Shown: positions 50,652 through 58,413 of the stretch, one piece after another
How the letters are laid out: each line of letters opens with the position of its first letter
Numbering within the stretch: the first letter of the stretch is position 1
Source of the DNA: Acidimicrobiaceae bacterium
GTDB lineage: Bacteria > Actinomycetota > Acidimicrobiia > Acidimicrobiales > RAAP-2
DNA length: 64,000 nucleotides
Assembly (NCBI GenBank): GCA_947455165.1
Contig: CANGMP010000003.1
Span: 1-64,000 of the forward strand
Direction of reading: 5' to 3'
Notes under the pieces: generated by a model
What the model saw: only the letters and a program-made list of their open reading frames with translations
The model's database searches: none
What the model was told of the DNA's origin: nothing
Translations under genes and position numbers: made by a program

Positions 50652-51410
50652 ATGAACTCAACAGACACCGCACTGGCCATTGCCGACCCCTTCGGAACCG
50701 TCGGCATGATGTACTACTTCGACAAGGGCACCGTCGCTCGAGGCCAAGAGATTGACCTCGACGTCGTTAGCTTTTACGCCCTCGGTCGTGGAGGCGTGCT
50801 CGGTGACATTCCGGCGGCCGAAGTCGACGACATCTTCTTCTTCTTTAAGACCGGGGCCATCAACGGCATGTACTCCGGTGGTCGCGCCAAGCAGACGGCC
50901 GAGATCGGTGCCAAGGCCCATCTCAACGCGGCCGAAGAGTACGCCGAGCGCACCTTCGGTGGCATTGCCACTGACGTGTTGGTGGCCTTCAACCAAGCGG
51001 CCGAGGCACTCTTTTCGACCCTCCCGGCGGGACGCTGGCCGATCTACGACGGCTACCGCGCCTTTGGCTACACCGGCCAGACGCTGCGTGACGCTTACCG
51101 CAACGCCATTCTCATGCGCGAGCTCCGCGGTGGTGTCCACACCGACGCCGTGAAGGACGCCGGCCTAACCCCGGCCGAAGCATGCGCCCTCGACCGCGAG
51201 GGTGCCTACTTCGCGCTCCACGGATTCCAAGAGTCCGACAAGCCTGAAGTGACTGACGAACTGCGGGCCCGCCGCATCGCCGCCGAAGAGGACACCACGG
51301 TTCGCATGGCCGCGCTACTCGAGGTCCTCACCGACGCTCAGCGTGACGCCCTGGCAGCCGCAGCCACCGCGATGCAGGCCGCCCTGGCCTCCCCTGTCGC
51401 GGCGTCGTAG
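50652..51410 (+). CDS. SCO6745-like protein of unknown function
   Basis: The 252-residue, helix-rich soluble protein resembles the actinobacterial SCO6745 family: an FGTVGMMYYFDKG start, YALGRGGVLGDIPAAEVDDIFFFF, and RGGVHTDAVKDAGLTPAEACAL, where members keep a HxxA-type motif. Proteins of the family have a winged-helix-like fold but no known reaction. The following membrane protein begins six bases later and may be co-transcribed. Confidence 0.65.
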   Translation: MNSTDTALAIADPFGTVGMMYYFDKGTVARGQEIDLDVVSFYALGRGGVLGDIPAAEVDDIFFFFKTGAINGMYSGGRAKQTAEIGAKAHLNAAEEYAERTFGGIATDVLVAFNQAAEALFSTLPAGRWPIYDGYRAFGYTGQTLRDAYRNAILMRELRGGVHTDAVKDAGLTPAEACALDREGAYFALHGFQESDKPEVTDELRARRIAAEEDTTVRMAALLEVLTDAQRDALAAAATAMQAALASPVAAS

Positions 51411-51416
51411 TTCTCG

Positions 51417-51908
51417 ATGCACTGGAGGCGTCCGGCTCAGCGCGAGTCTCTGATGACCGTTCTGGTCGCCTCCAGTCTCGGTCTCGCCGTTTGGACGGCG
51501 TATCTGGCCTGGCGATTGCCGGTGCACTACCGCGCCAATCACTGGGACGCCGCCTGGGTCGGTGTGGATATCGCGCAGATGGCAATGTTGCTCGGCACGG
51601 CGTGGGCCGCGTGGCGCCGCCGCGTGATCATCGTGCTCTTTGCAGTTGGCGCCGCCATGCTCTTTGTGACCGACGCCTGGTTTGACATCATGACAGCCAG
51701 TGGCGCAGATCTGTGGCGCAGCCTCTTTTCGGCCGTGGCGATTGAAATTCCCTCGGCCCTCGTTCTGTTTTATGTGGGACGTCGCGCCGTGCAGAATGTG
51801 GCCAACGAATGGTGGCAGCTCCTCTTTGGTCGGGACGCTCCGCCACCTTCGAAACTCACGATGCGTGACTTTGAGCGTGAACGAGAGCGCGAAGTTCCGC
51901 TTGACTAG
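51417..51908 (+). CDS. Predicted four-helix membrane protein, unknown function
   Basis: The 163-residue protein has four hydrophobic helices (LVASSLGLAVWTAYLAW, VDIAQMAMLLGTAWAAW, VIIVLFAVGAAMLFVTDAWFD, LFSAVAIEIPSALVLFYV) and a charged C-terminal tail rich in Glu and Arg. Aromatic and acidic residues in helix 3 (DAWFD) stand out. The start at 51417 is uncertain; an ATG at 51453 would remove 12 basic residues. The flavoprotein gene follows almost directly. Confidence 0.6.
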   Translation: MHWRRPAQRESLMTVLVASSLGLAVWTAYLAWRLPVHYRANHWDAAWVGVDIAQMAMLLGTAWAAWRRRVIIVLFAVGAAMLFVTDAWFDIMTASGADLWRSLFSAVAIEIPSALVLFYVGRRAVQNVANEWWQLLFGRDAPPPSKLTMRDFEREREREVPLD

Positions 51909-51912
51909 TGGG

Positions 51913-53127
51913 GTGACCCCAGAGCTCGACATTGCCATCGTTGGTGCCGGCATGGCCGGTCTGCGAGCGGCTCAATTACTCGAGCGGGCCGGTCGTGACG
52001 TGACGATTTTTGAGTCGAGTGACGCCGTGGGTGGCCGTATTCGATCCCGACCCGTTGACGGATTCGTGATCGACGAGGGCTTTCAGTTGCTCAACACGGC
52101 GTACCCCGAATTGCGCGCCACGGGCGTGCTGTCCGCCCTTACGTTGCAGCCCTTCGCGTCGTCATTGACGCTTCGATCTGGTGGGCGTGACCGCGTGTTG
52201 GCGCACCCGTTACGAGAACCACTCAGCGCACTGCAGTCACTCCTGGTGCGCAGTGGTTCACCTCGCGATCTCGCTCGCTTTGGGTGGCTGCTCGGCCGCG
52301 TTGGTCTCTCCGATCAACCCACCTTTCTTGCACACCCCGACTGCACTGCTCGGGAGGGTTTTCGGACTGCGGGACTCTCTGATGAGTTCGTCACCAGCGT
52401 GGTCGAACCGTTTCTGCGCGGTGTGCTGCTCGAGGGTGATCTTTCGACTTCGTGGCGCTACGTGCAGCTGGTGTTACGCAGCTTCGTCAAGGGCCAAGCG
52501 GCCGTCCCAGCCGGGGGCATGCAGCAACTGCCTCTCGCCCTGCGGGGACTGCTCAGCACGACACACTTCCACTTCAACGAACCGGTCGATCGCGTTAGCG
52601 CCACCTCGGTGACCACGTCACTCGCCACCTACTCGGCGCGGGCCGTGATTGTGGCGACCGAGGAGCCGGCAGCGGCCACTTTGCGGGGCGAGATCCCACC
52701 AACCGGTCGGGCCGTGACGACGTGGTGGTTTGCCACGCCCGTGCTGCGCGATAGTCGGCTCCACCTCGACGGTGACGGCGGCTTTCTAAGCAACGCACTG
52801 GCCATCTCGGTCGGCGCTCCGTCGTACGCCCCGGCCGGTTCGACGCTGGTGGCTGCTTCGGCCAACGGACTTCACGACAGCGCGGCTGACCTGGAGCGGG
52901 CCACCGCCGATGTCGCGCGCCTCTACGGGCTTGCGACGAACGACGTTTCGCTGGTCGCCACAACTCCGGTGCGCTACGCCCTGCCGGCGTTGTCTCCGAC
53001 CGACCACTTCGCTGGACTCTTGAACCGCGACGGCGTTATCTTCGCCGGGGACTACGCCGAGACGCCATCGATCCAGGGCGCCCTCGTGAGTGGTCGACGG
53101 GCCGCCCGGGCCGTGCTCGCGAACTAG
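51913..53127 (+). CDS. FAD-dependent amine-oxidase/phytoene-desaturase-like oxidoreductase
   Basis: The 404-residue flavoprotein has IAIVGAGMAGLRAAQLLERAG at the start, a GGRIRSRPVDGFVIDEGFQLLN segment and the C-terminal FAD motif VIFAGDYAETPSIQGALVSGRRAA. It is shorter than carotenoid desaturases and resembles the single-subunit NAD(P)/FAD oxidoreductases often seen in actinobacteria. The substrate is unknown. Start is GTG 51913 or TTG 51901; the frame runs open into the upstream gene. Confidence 0.8.
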   Translation: MTPELDIAIVGAGMAGLRAAQLLERAGRDVTIFESSDAVGGRIRSRPVDGFVIDEGFQLLNTAYPELRATGVLSALTLQPFASSLTLRSGGRDRVLAHPLREPLSALQSLLVRSGSPRDLARFGWLLGRVGLSDQPTFLAHPDCTAREGFRTAGLSDEFVTSVVEPFLRGVLLEGDLSTSWRYVQLVLRSFVKGQAAVPAGGMQQLPLALRGLLSTTHFHFNEPVDRVSATSVTTSLATYSARAVIVATEEPAAATLRGEIPPTGRAVTTWWFATPVLRDSRLHLDGDGGFLSNALAISVGAPSYAPAGSTLVAASANGLHDSAADLERATADVARLYGLATNDVSLVATTPVRYALPALSPTDHFAGLLNRDGVIFAGDYAETPSIQGALVSGRRAARAVLAN

Positions 53128-53585
53128 TAGGAAACTCCCTCGAGCGCCAAGAGTGCACGCTTGACGCTGAGTCCTCCGGCGTAACCACCGAGTCCATTGC
53201 TGGCCACGATGCGGTGGCAGGGCACAATCACGGGGAAGGGGTTCTTGCCGTTGGCGTTCCCCACGGCCCGAAAGGCCCGTGGTCGCCCAACGGCGCGAGC
53301 GATGTCTTGGTAGGTCACGACCTGACCGTAAGGGACTGTCATAAGAGCCGACCAGACGTCGATCTGAAAGTCCGTGGCCGCCACGTGGAGATCAACGTCA
53401 AAATCGGCTCGCTTGCCTGCGAAGTACTCCTCGAGTTGTGCGGCCGCGGCGCGCACCGGGCCGGCCCACGCTTTGGTGGCCGAGGCTGCCTCGTGGGGGA
53501 GGTAGATCCGGGTTAGGCCGTCGTCGTCTCCCTCGACGACAAAACGACCGAAGGGGCTTTCTACCGTGGCGCGCGTGAGCTTCAT
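53124..53585 (-). CDS. ogt: Methylated-DNA--protein-cysteine methyltransferase
   Basis: Repairs O6-alkylguanine by transferring the alkyl group to its own Cys123 in VPCHRIV. The 153-residue protein has an N-terminal RNase-H-like part, QIDVWSALMTVPYGQVVTYQDIA with the DNA-binding helix and Arg finger region (RAVGNANGKNPFP), and the C-terminal GGYAGGLSVKRALLALE. The stop overlaps that of the flavoprotein in CTAG. It is divergent from the next gene with a 41-base gap. Confidence 0.93.
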   Translation of the reverse strand: MKLTRATVESPFGRFVVEGDDDGLTRIYLPHEAASATKAWAGPVRAAAAQLEEYFAGKRADFDVDLHVAATDFQIDVWSALMTVPYGQVVTYQDIARAVGRPRAFRAVGNANGKNPFPVIVPCHRIVASNGLGGYAGGLSVKRALLALEGVSY

Positions 53586-53614
53586 GGGGGCAGTGTTGCA
53601 TAGCGACGCTGCGA

Positions 53615-53620
53615 TACCGT
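53615..53620 (+). promoter_or_regulatory. -10 element of the alpha/beta hydrolase gene
   Basis: TACCGT, then six bases, then the GTG start. No ribosome-binding site is present. Confidence 0.45.
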
Positions 53621-53626
53621 GCACGC

Positions 53627-54442
53627 GTGGAAACGCTGTCGATACCCCGGGGCGACGTCACGCTCGTCATGGACGTGCAGGGACAGGGTCCGACCATCCT
53701 CTTGCTGCACGGTTGGCCCGACACGGGTCGACTGTGGCGTGAGGTAGCTCCGTTGCTCGTGGCCGGTGGCTACCGGGTAGCCGTACCGGATCTGCGAGGC
53801 TGCGGACGTAGCTCCAAACCCACCGCGACGCCGGCGTACGCGATGCAAGAACTCGTCTTCGACGTGGCCGCACTCGTCGAAGCACTCGGCGCACCGGTAA
53901 CGTTGGTCGGTCACGACTGGGGTGCAAACTTGGCGTGGGCCACCGCGGCCTTTATGCCCCAGTTGGTCGACCGATTGGTCGCTCTCAGCGTTGGACACCC
54001 GACGGCCTTTCGCAGCGCCGGACTGGCCCAACAAATCAAAAGTTGGTACACCCTGCTGTTTTCCTTCGAGGGCCTGGCCGAGGAGTGGCTACGCAAGAAC
54101 AACCACGAGGCACTGCGCCACTGGCTCGGCCACCCCGATGCCGACGCAGTTATTGCTGAACTCGAACGGGACAACCAGCTCTCAGCTCACCTCAACTGGT
54201 ACCGAGCCAACATTCCGCCCTCGTCCTTCGTGGCCGAACCCCCAGTGTTACCAGCGATTCAGGCCCCCACACTCGGCATCTGGTCGACCGGTGACTTCGC
54301 ACTGAGCGAGGGGCAGATGACCAACTCGGCGGCCTACTGTGCCAACGGATTTACCTACGAACGCATCGAGGGTCCGGGCCACTGGCTCCCGCTCGAAGAG
54401 CCAGCCGAAGTCGCACGTCGCATCCTGACCTTTCTTAAGTAG
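53627..54442 (+). CDS. Alpha/beta hydrolase, epoxide hydrolase/dehalogenase-like
   Basis: The 271-residue protein has LLHGWPDTGRLW (oxyanion loop, 27-38), LRGCGRSSKP, and a nucleophile elbow GHDWGANLAW with Asp97 in place of Ser, which marks epoxide hydrolases and haloalkane dehalogenases. The acid residue is likely in WSTGDFALSE and the base His in GPGHWLPLEEP. Which substrate it takes is not visible. Its leaderless-type GTG is divergent from ogt. Confidence 0.82.
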   Translation: METLSIPRGDVTLVMDVQGQGPTILLLHGWPDTGRLWREVAPLLVAGGYRVAVPDLRGCGRSSKPTATPAYAMQELVFDVAALVEALGAPVTLVGHDWGANLAWATAAFMPQLVDRLVALSVGHPTAFRSAGLAQQIKSWYTLLFSFEGLAEEWLRKNNHEALRHWLGHPDADAVIAELERDNQLSAHLNWYRANIPPSSFVAEPPVLPAIQAPTLGIWSTGDFALSEGQMTNSAAYCANGFTYERIEGPGHWLPLEEPAEVARRILTFLK

Positions 54443-54476
54443 CCCCGGAGGGGTTACCGGCTGGTAAAAAGGACAG

Positions 54477-55625
54477 ATGAGGATTGCCCTAATGCGAGAA
54501 ACCCGAGTCGGTGAGACTCGGGTAGCCCTCACTCCCGAAGCAGTGAAGGCGCTCGTCGCCGACGGCTTCGAAGTGCAGGTACAAACGGGCGCCGGTGTTG
54601 CCGCCCACTTCACTGACGACCACTACAAGTCGGCGGGAGCCACGATCGAAGCGCACCCCACGGGTGACGCAACGTTCCGGGTGAACCCACCGACGCTGGC
54701 TGAGGCTCAGGACGTTCCGGAAGGGTCGCTGCACTTGTCCTTCCTGTCGCCCTTGCTGGCCAGCGACGTGGTCAAGGTACTGAACGACCGAAAGGTCACC
54801 ATCGTGTCGTTCGACATGGTGCCGCGTATTTCGCGGGCCCAGTACATGGACGCCCTGTCGAGTCAGGCCACGGTGTCGGGCTACCGTGCTGCACTGGCCG
54901 GCGCGACCCACTTTGACCGCTTCTTCCCTCTCCTCACCACGGCCGCCGGAACTATTCGTCCGGCCAAGGTGCTGGTAATGGGCGTCGGTGTCGCCGGACT
55001 CCAGGCCATCTCGACGGCTCGCCGTCTCGGTGCCAAGGTTCGCGCCTACGACGTTCGTAGCGCCGCGAAGGAAGAGGCCGAATCGGCCGGTGCCGTCTTT
55101 GTCAAGCTCGGCGTAACGGCCGACGCCGCGGGTGGCTACGCCCGCGAGTTGACCGCCGAAGAGCGCGCCGAACAGCAGGCCGCCCTCGCCGGTGAAGTCG
55201 CCAATGCCGACATCGTCATCACGACGGCCGCCGTGCCGGGCCGCAAGGCGCCAATCCTGTTGACCCAGTCCATGGTCGAGGGAATGGGTGAAGGCTCAAT
55301 CGTGATCGACATGGCCGCCGATGGTGGCGGTAACTGTGAACTCACCAAGGCCGGCGAAATCGTCGAGCACCAGGGAGTTCGCGTTGTCGGTCTCACCAAC
55401 CCGCCCGCCGAGATGGGTGCGCACGCCAGCTTCATGTACGCCAACAACGTCCTGAAACTGTTCGCGCTCTTTGGTTCAAAGGGTCAGATCAACCCCGACT
55501 GGAACGACGAAGTTGTCGTCGGCAGCACCGTCGCCACTGGCGGCCACATAAACCACGCCCCGACCGCAGAAGCGCTCGGTGTCAGCCACAGCCCCATCGT
55601 GGCTCCGGTAAAGGAGACAGAGTAA
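54477..55625 (+). CDS. pntAA: NAD(P) transhydrogenase subunit alpha, part 1
   Basis: NAD(H)-binding domain I of the proton-translocating transhydrogenase, 382 residues. RETRVGETRVALTP at the start, VLVMGVGVAGLQAISTARRLGAKVRAYDVR as the NAD Rossmann motif, and GSIVIDMAADGGGNCELT are characteristic. Together with the next two genes it couples proton entry to NADPH formation from NADH. pntAB begins directly after its stop. A TAAAAA box lies six bases before the ATG. Confidence 0.95.
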   Translation: MRIALMRETRVGETRVALTPEAVKALVADGFEVQVQTGAGVAAHFTDDHYKSAGATIEAHPTGDATFRVNPPTLAEAQDVPEGSLHLSFLSPLLASDVVKVLNDRKVTIVSFDMVPRISRAQYMDALSSQATVSGYRAALAGATHFDRFFPLLTTAAGTIRPAKVLVMGVGVAGLQAISTARRLGAKVRAYDVRSAAKEEAESAGAVFVKLGVTADAAGGYARELTAEERAEQQAALAGEVANADIVITTAAVPGRKAPILLTQSMVEGMGEGSIVIDMAADGGGNCELTKAGEIVEHQGVRVVGLTNPPAEMGAHASFMYANNVLKLFALFGSKGQINPDWNDEVVVGSTVATGGHINHAPTAEALGVSHSPIVAPVKETE

Positions 55626-55940
55626 ATGGGTAACACCCTGTTGCAGTACTCAACTGTGCTGATTCTCAGCATCTTTGTTGGTGTCGAGATCGTGGCCAAG
55701 GTGCCCAGCATTCTGCACACGCCACTCATGAGTGGATCAAACGCCATCCACGGTGTCATCCTCGTCGGCTCCATGCTCATCTTGGGCTCGGCCAACACCT
55801 CAGCGGAAGAGATTCTCGGCTTTGTGGCCGTCATCCTCGCCACGTTGAACGTGGTCGGCGGATTTGTCGTGACGGACCGCATGCTCGAAATGTTTAAGGC
55901 CAAGCCCAAGGCTCCGGCCAAGACTGAGGAGAACGCATGA
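55626..55940 (+). CDS. pntAB: NAD(P) transhydrogenase subunit alpha, part 2
   Basis: The 104-residue membrane piece of domain II has three hydrophobic helices and segments typical of PntAB (LSIFVGVEIVAKVPSILHTPLMSG, NAIHGVILVG). It is separate from part 1, the three-gene arrangement seen in actinobacteria and alphaproteobacteria. It overlaps pntB by four bases. Confidence 0.94.
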   Translation: MGNTLLQYSTVLILSIFVGVEIVAKVPSILHTPLMSGSNAIHGVILVGSMLILGSANTSAEEILGFVAVILATLNVVGGFVVTDRMLEMFKAKPKAPAKTEENA

Positions 55941-57340
55941 GTCGGACGACCTTGATCGACCTGCTGTACCTCGTCGCCGCGACGACATTCCTCATTGCCC
56001 TCAAGGGCCTCGGCAGCCCGAAGCGCGCCCGTTTGGGCAACGTGGTGGCCGCCGTTGGTATGGCGCTTGCGGTGGGTGCAACGTTCTTCCACCAAGACGC
56101 CAATGGCAAGGGTCTGGCCCACATCAACTTGATGGTGCTGGCCATGGCCATCGGTGCCATCGTGGCGGTCCCGGCCGCTCGATTCGTTCAGATGACGGCC
56201 ATGCCACAACTCGTCGCAATCTTTAACGGAGTTGGTGGCGGCGCCGCGGCCCTGGTTTCGGTGACCGAATTCATCAAGTTGCGCAGCACCGAAAAGCCGG
56301 CCACGTACGTCGTGCTCGAAGTGCTGCTCGGTGTGTTGATCGGAACGGTTTCCTTCTCCGGTTCGGCAATCGCCTACGCCAAGCTCCAAGAGCTCATGAC
56401 GGGTCGCCCCATCACGTACCCCGGCCAGCAAGTTATTAATGCCCTCTTCGGCGTTGGCTCGCTCGCCATCATCGTGATGCTGCTGATTTCGCCATCGACG
56501 ATTCTGCTCTGGGTCCTGCTCGGACTGGCCTTCATCCTCGGTATTGCCTTCGTCTTGCCTATCGGTGGTGCCGACGTTCCCGTATTGATCTCGCTGCTGA
56601 ACTCCTTCACCGGTCTCGCCGTGGCGGCCAGCGGTTTCACCATCGGCTCGAATCTGCTGATTGTGGCCGGAACCCTCGTGGGCGCCTCCGGTATCTTGCT
56701 GACTCGCATGATGAGTAAGGCCATGGGTCGTTCCCTCGCCAACGTGCTCTTCAGCGCCTTCGGCTCGGTCGTCACCGCGTCGGGTGACGGTGCCCGTGAA
56801 GACGGTCGCACCGTTCGTTCGGGCACTCCCGAGGACATTGGGGTGCTGTTGGCCTACGCCAGCAAGGTCATCATCGTCCCCGGCTACGGCCTCGCCGTAG
56901 CGCAGGCCCAGCACGTCGTTCGCGAACTGGCCGACGAATTGGAAAAGAAGGGTGTCGAAGTTTTCTACGCCATCCACCCCGTGGCCGGTCGCATGCCGGG
57001 TCACATGAATGTGCTGCTCGCCGAGGCCAACGTGCCGTACGAGAAGCTCAAGGAGATGGACGAAGCGAACTCCGAAATGTCGACCGCCGACGTTGCGCTC
57101 GTGGTTGGTGCGAATGACACCGTGAACCCGGCCGCCAAGGCCGACCCCAGTTCGCCGATCTACGGCATGCCAATCATCAACGCCGACCAGGCCGGCAGTG
57201 TCGTCTTCTTGAAGCGCTCAATGCGTCCCGGCTTTGCCGGTATTGAGAACGAGTTGCTGTTTGACCCGAAGACAGTCTTGCTCTTCGGTGACGCCAAGGA
57301 CACGCTCACCAAGTTGGTTTCGGCTGTAACGAACAGCTAA
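55937..57340 (+). CDS. pntB: NAD(P) transhydrogenase subunit beta
   Basis: The 467-residue protein combines the rest of the membrane domain (helices up to about residue 270) with the NADP-binding domain III: VIIVPGYGLAVAQAQH, FAIHPVAGRMPGHMNVLLAEA-like sequence (here YAIHPVAGRMPGH), GANDTVNPAA, GMPIINADQAGSVVFLKRSM and GYAGIENELLF-like sequence. Complete and of normal length. A terminator hairpin follows directly. Confidence 0.96.
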   Translation: MSRTTLIDLLYLVAATTFLIALKGLGSPKRARLGNVVAAVGMALAVGATFFHQDANGKGLAHINLMVLAMAIGAIVAVPAARFVQMTAMPQLVAIFNGVGGGAAALVSVTEFIKLRSTEKPATYVVLEVLLGVLIGTVSFSGSAIAYAKLQELMTGRPITYPGQQVINALFGVGSLAIIVMLLISPSTILLWVLLGLAFILGIAFVLPIGGADVPVLISLLNSFTGLAVAASGFTIGSNLLIVAGTLVGASGILLTRMMSKAMGRSLANVLFSAFGSVVTASGDGAREDGRTVRSGTPEDIGVLLAYASKVIIVPGYGLAVAQAQHVVRELADELEKKGVEVFYAIHPVAGRMPGHMNVLLAEANVPYEKLKEMDEANSEMSTADVALVVGANDTVNPAAKADPSSPIYGMPIINADQAGSVVFLKRSMRPGFAGIENELLFDPKTVLLFGDAKDTLTKLVSAVTNS

Positions 57341-57344
57341 GTCA

Positions 57345-57405
57345 AAAAGGCCGCCCCGTTCCGGCGCCAGAGCACCAGCTCGGGTGACCCGCGGGGCGGC
57401 CTTTT
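57345..57405. terminator. Bidirectional terminator between pntB and the aldo/keto reductase gene
   Basis: The 13-base arms AAAAGGCCGCCCC and GGGGCGGCCTTTT pair perfectly around a 35-base loop that can itself fold. It lies between two convergent stops and ends in T-runs on both strands. The loop is longer than in usual terminators. Confidence 0.8.
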
Positions 57406-57414
57406 GCTGGGTGG

Positions 57415-58344
57415 CTACTTCGTTAGTTCGTTGAGGCGCTCGACGACGTGCGCGTCGAGCGACGTGGCGGCTGCGACGTTGGCCGCCACCTGGGATGGAT
57501 TCGAAGCGCCGGCAATGACCGAACTGACCTGGGGGTGGCTGAGCAGCCAAGAAAAGGCCAGCGTCAACACGGGAGTATTGATCTCCTTGGCGTAGGCGTG
57601 AACGCGTCTCGCTTGCTCCACCATGTCGTCGCCGAGCCAGTGGCTACGGCGATTCTCGGGCATGGTCGAGAGGCGGCTTCCTTCGGGCGGGGCTTCGCCT
57701 GGGACGAACTTGTCAGTCAGCATGCCGTTGGCCAGTGGGTAGTAGGGGAGAAGGCCGAGTCCTAGTTCATCGCAGGCCGCGAGCACGCCGTCCTCAGGCT
57801 CTCGCGAGAGCAGCGAGTACTGGTTCTGTACCGAGCGGAAGGGCCGACCGCCCTTGGCGGCCGTCGTGGCGTTATGCAGGCCGGCGGCGTCAAAGTTGGA
57901 GCAGCCGAACTCGCGGATCTTGCCCTTCTCAACGAGCGTCTGCAGTGTGGCGATCGTGTCCTCAAGGGGTGTGGCGGCGTCGGGGAAGTGGAGTTGGTAG
58001 AGGTCGATGTAGTCGGTGTCGAGACGCTGCAGCGAAGCCTCGCAGGCCGCCTCGATGTAGGCGGGGCTGGCGCTCCACTTGATGGCGGGGAAGCGATCGT
58101 CAAGACCCATACCGAACTTGGTGGCGATCGTGACCTGACCACGCCGGGCACCGAGGGCTCGGCCCAGCTGGAGTTCAGACTTAGTTTCGCCGTAGGTGTT
58201 GGAGGTGTCAAAGAGGGTCACGCCGTGGTCCAGCGCCGCGTGCACGACGGCGTCGGTGCCGGCCTGATCGAGACGAAGGCCGAAGTTATTACAGCCAATT
58301 CCGACTTCCGAGACGGTGAGTGAACCTAGTGAGCGCTGCTGCAT
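57415..58344 (-). CDS. Aldo/keto reductase
   Basis: NADPH-dependent oxidoreductase of 309 residues with a TIM-barrel. TLFDTSNTYGETKSELQLGRAL holds the catalytic Asp and Tyr, ATKFGMG the Lys, and DLYQLHFPD the His. LLSREPEDGVLAACDELGLGLLPYYPLANG is typical of the AKR11/YhdN-like group. The substrate is unknown. The ATG at 58344 is preferred over a GTG two codons upstream because AGGTG lies at a suitable spacing. Confidence 0.9.
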   Translation of the reverse strand: MQQRSLGSLTVSEVGIGCNNFGLRLDQAGTDAVVHAALDHGVTLFDTSNTYGETKSELQLGRALGARRGQVTIATKFGMGLDDRFPAIKWSASPAYIEAACEASLQRLDTDYIDLYQLHFPDAATPLEDTIATLQTLVEKGKIREFGCSNFDAAGLHNATTAAKGGRPFRSVQNQYSLLSREPEDGVLAACDELGLGLLPYYPLANGMLTDKFVPGEAPPEGSRLSTMPENRRSHWLGDDMVEQARRVHAYAKEINTPVLTLAFSWLLSHPQVSSVIAGASNPSQVAANVAAATSLDAHVVERLNELTK

Positions 58345-58400
58345 GGACACCTACTTTCAAGTTGGCTCAAGTGTACGGGCGGTGAGTTCGGGGTCGCCTT

Positions 58401-58406
58401 TAGGGT
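58401..58406 (+). promoter_or_regulatory. -10 element of the AarF-family gene
   Basis: TAGGGT is followed by seven bases and the GTG at 58414. This supports that GTG over the one three codons earlier. Confidence 0.35.
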
Positions 58407-58413
58407 GACCTAC

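Noticed and set aside
55484-57004. A 506-codon minus-strand open frame opposite pntAB and pntB.
   Set aside because: It shadows well-conserved transhydrogenase genes and has a His/Gly/Asp/Arg-rich composition typical of antisense frames.
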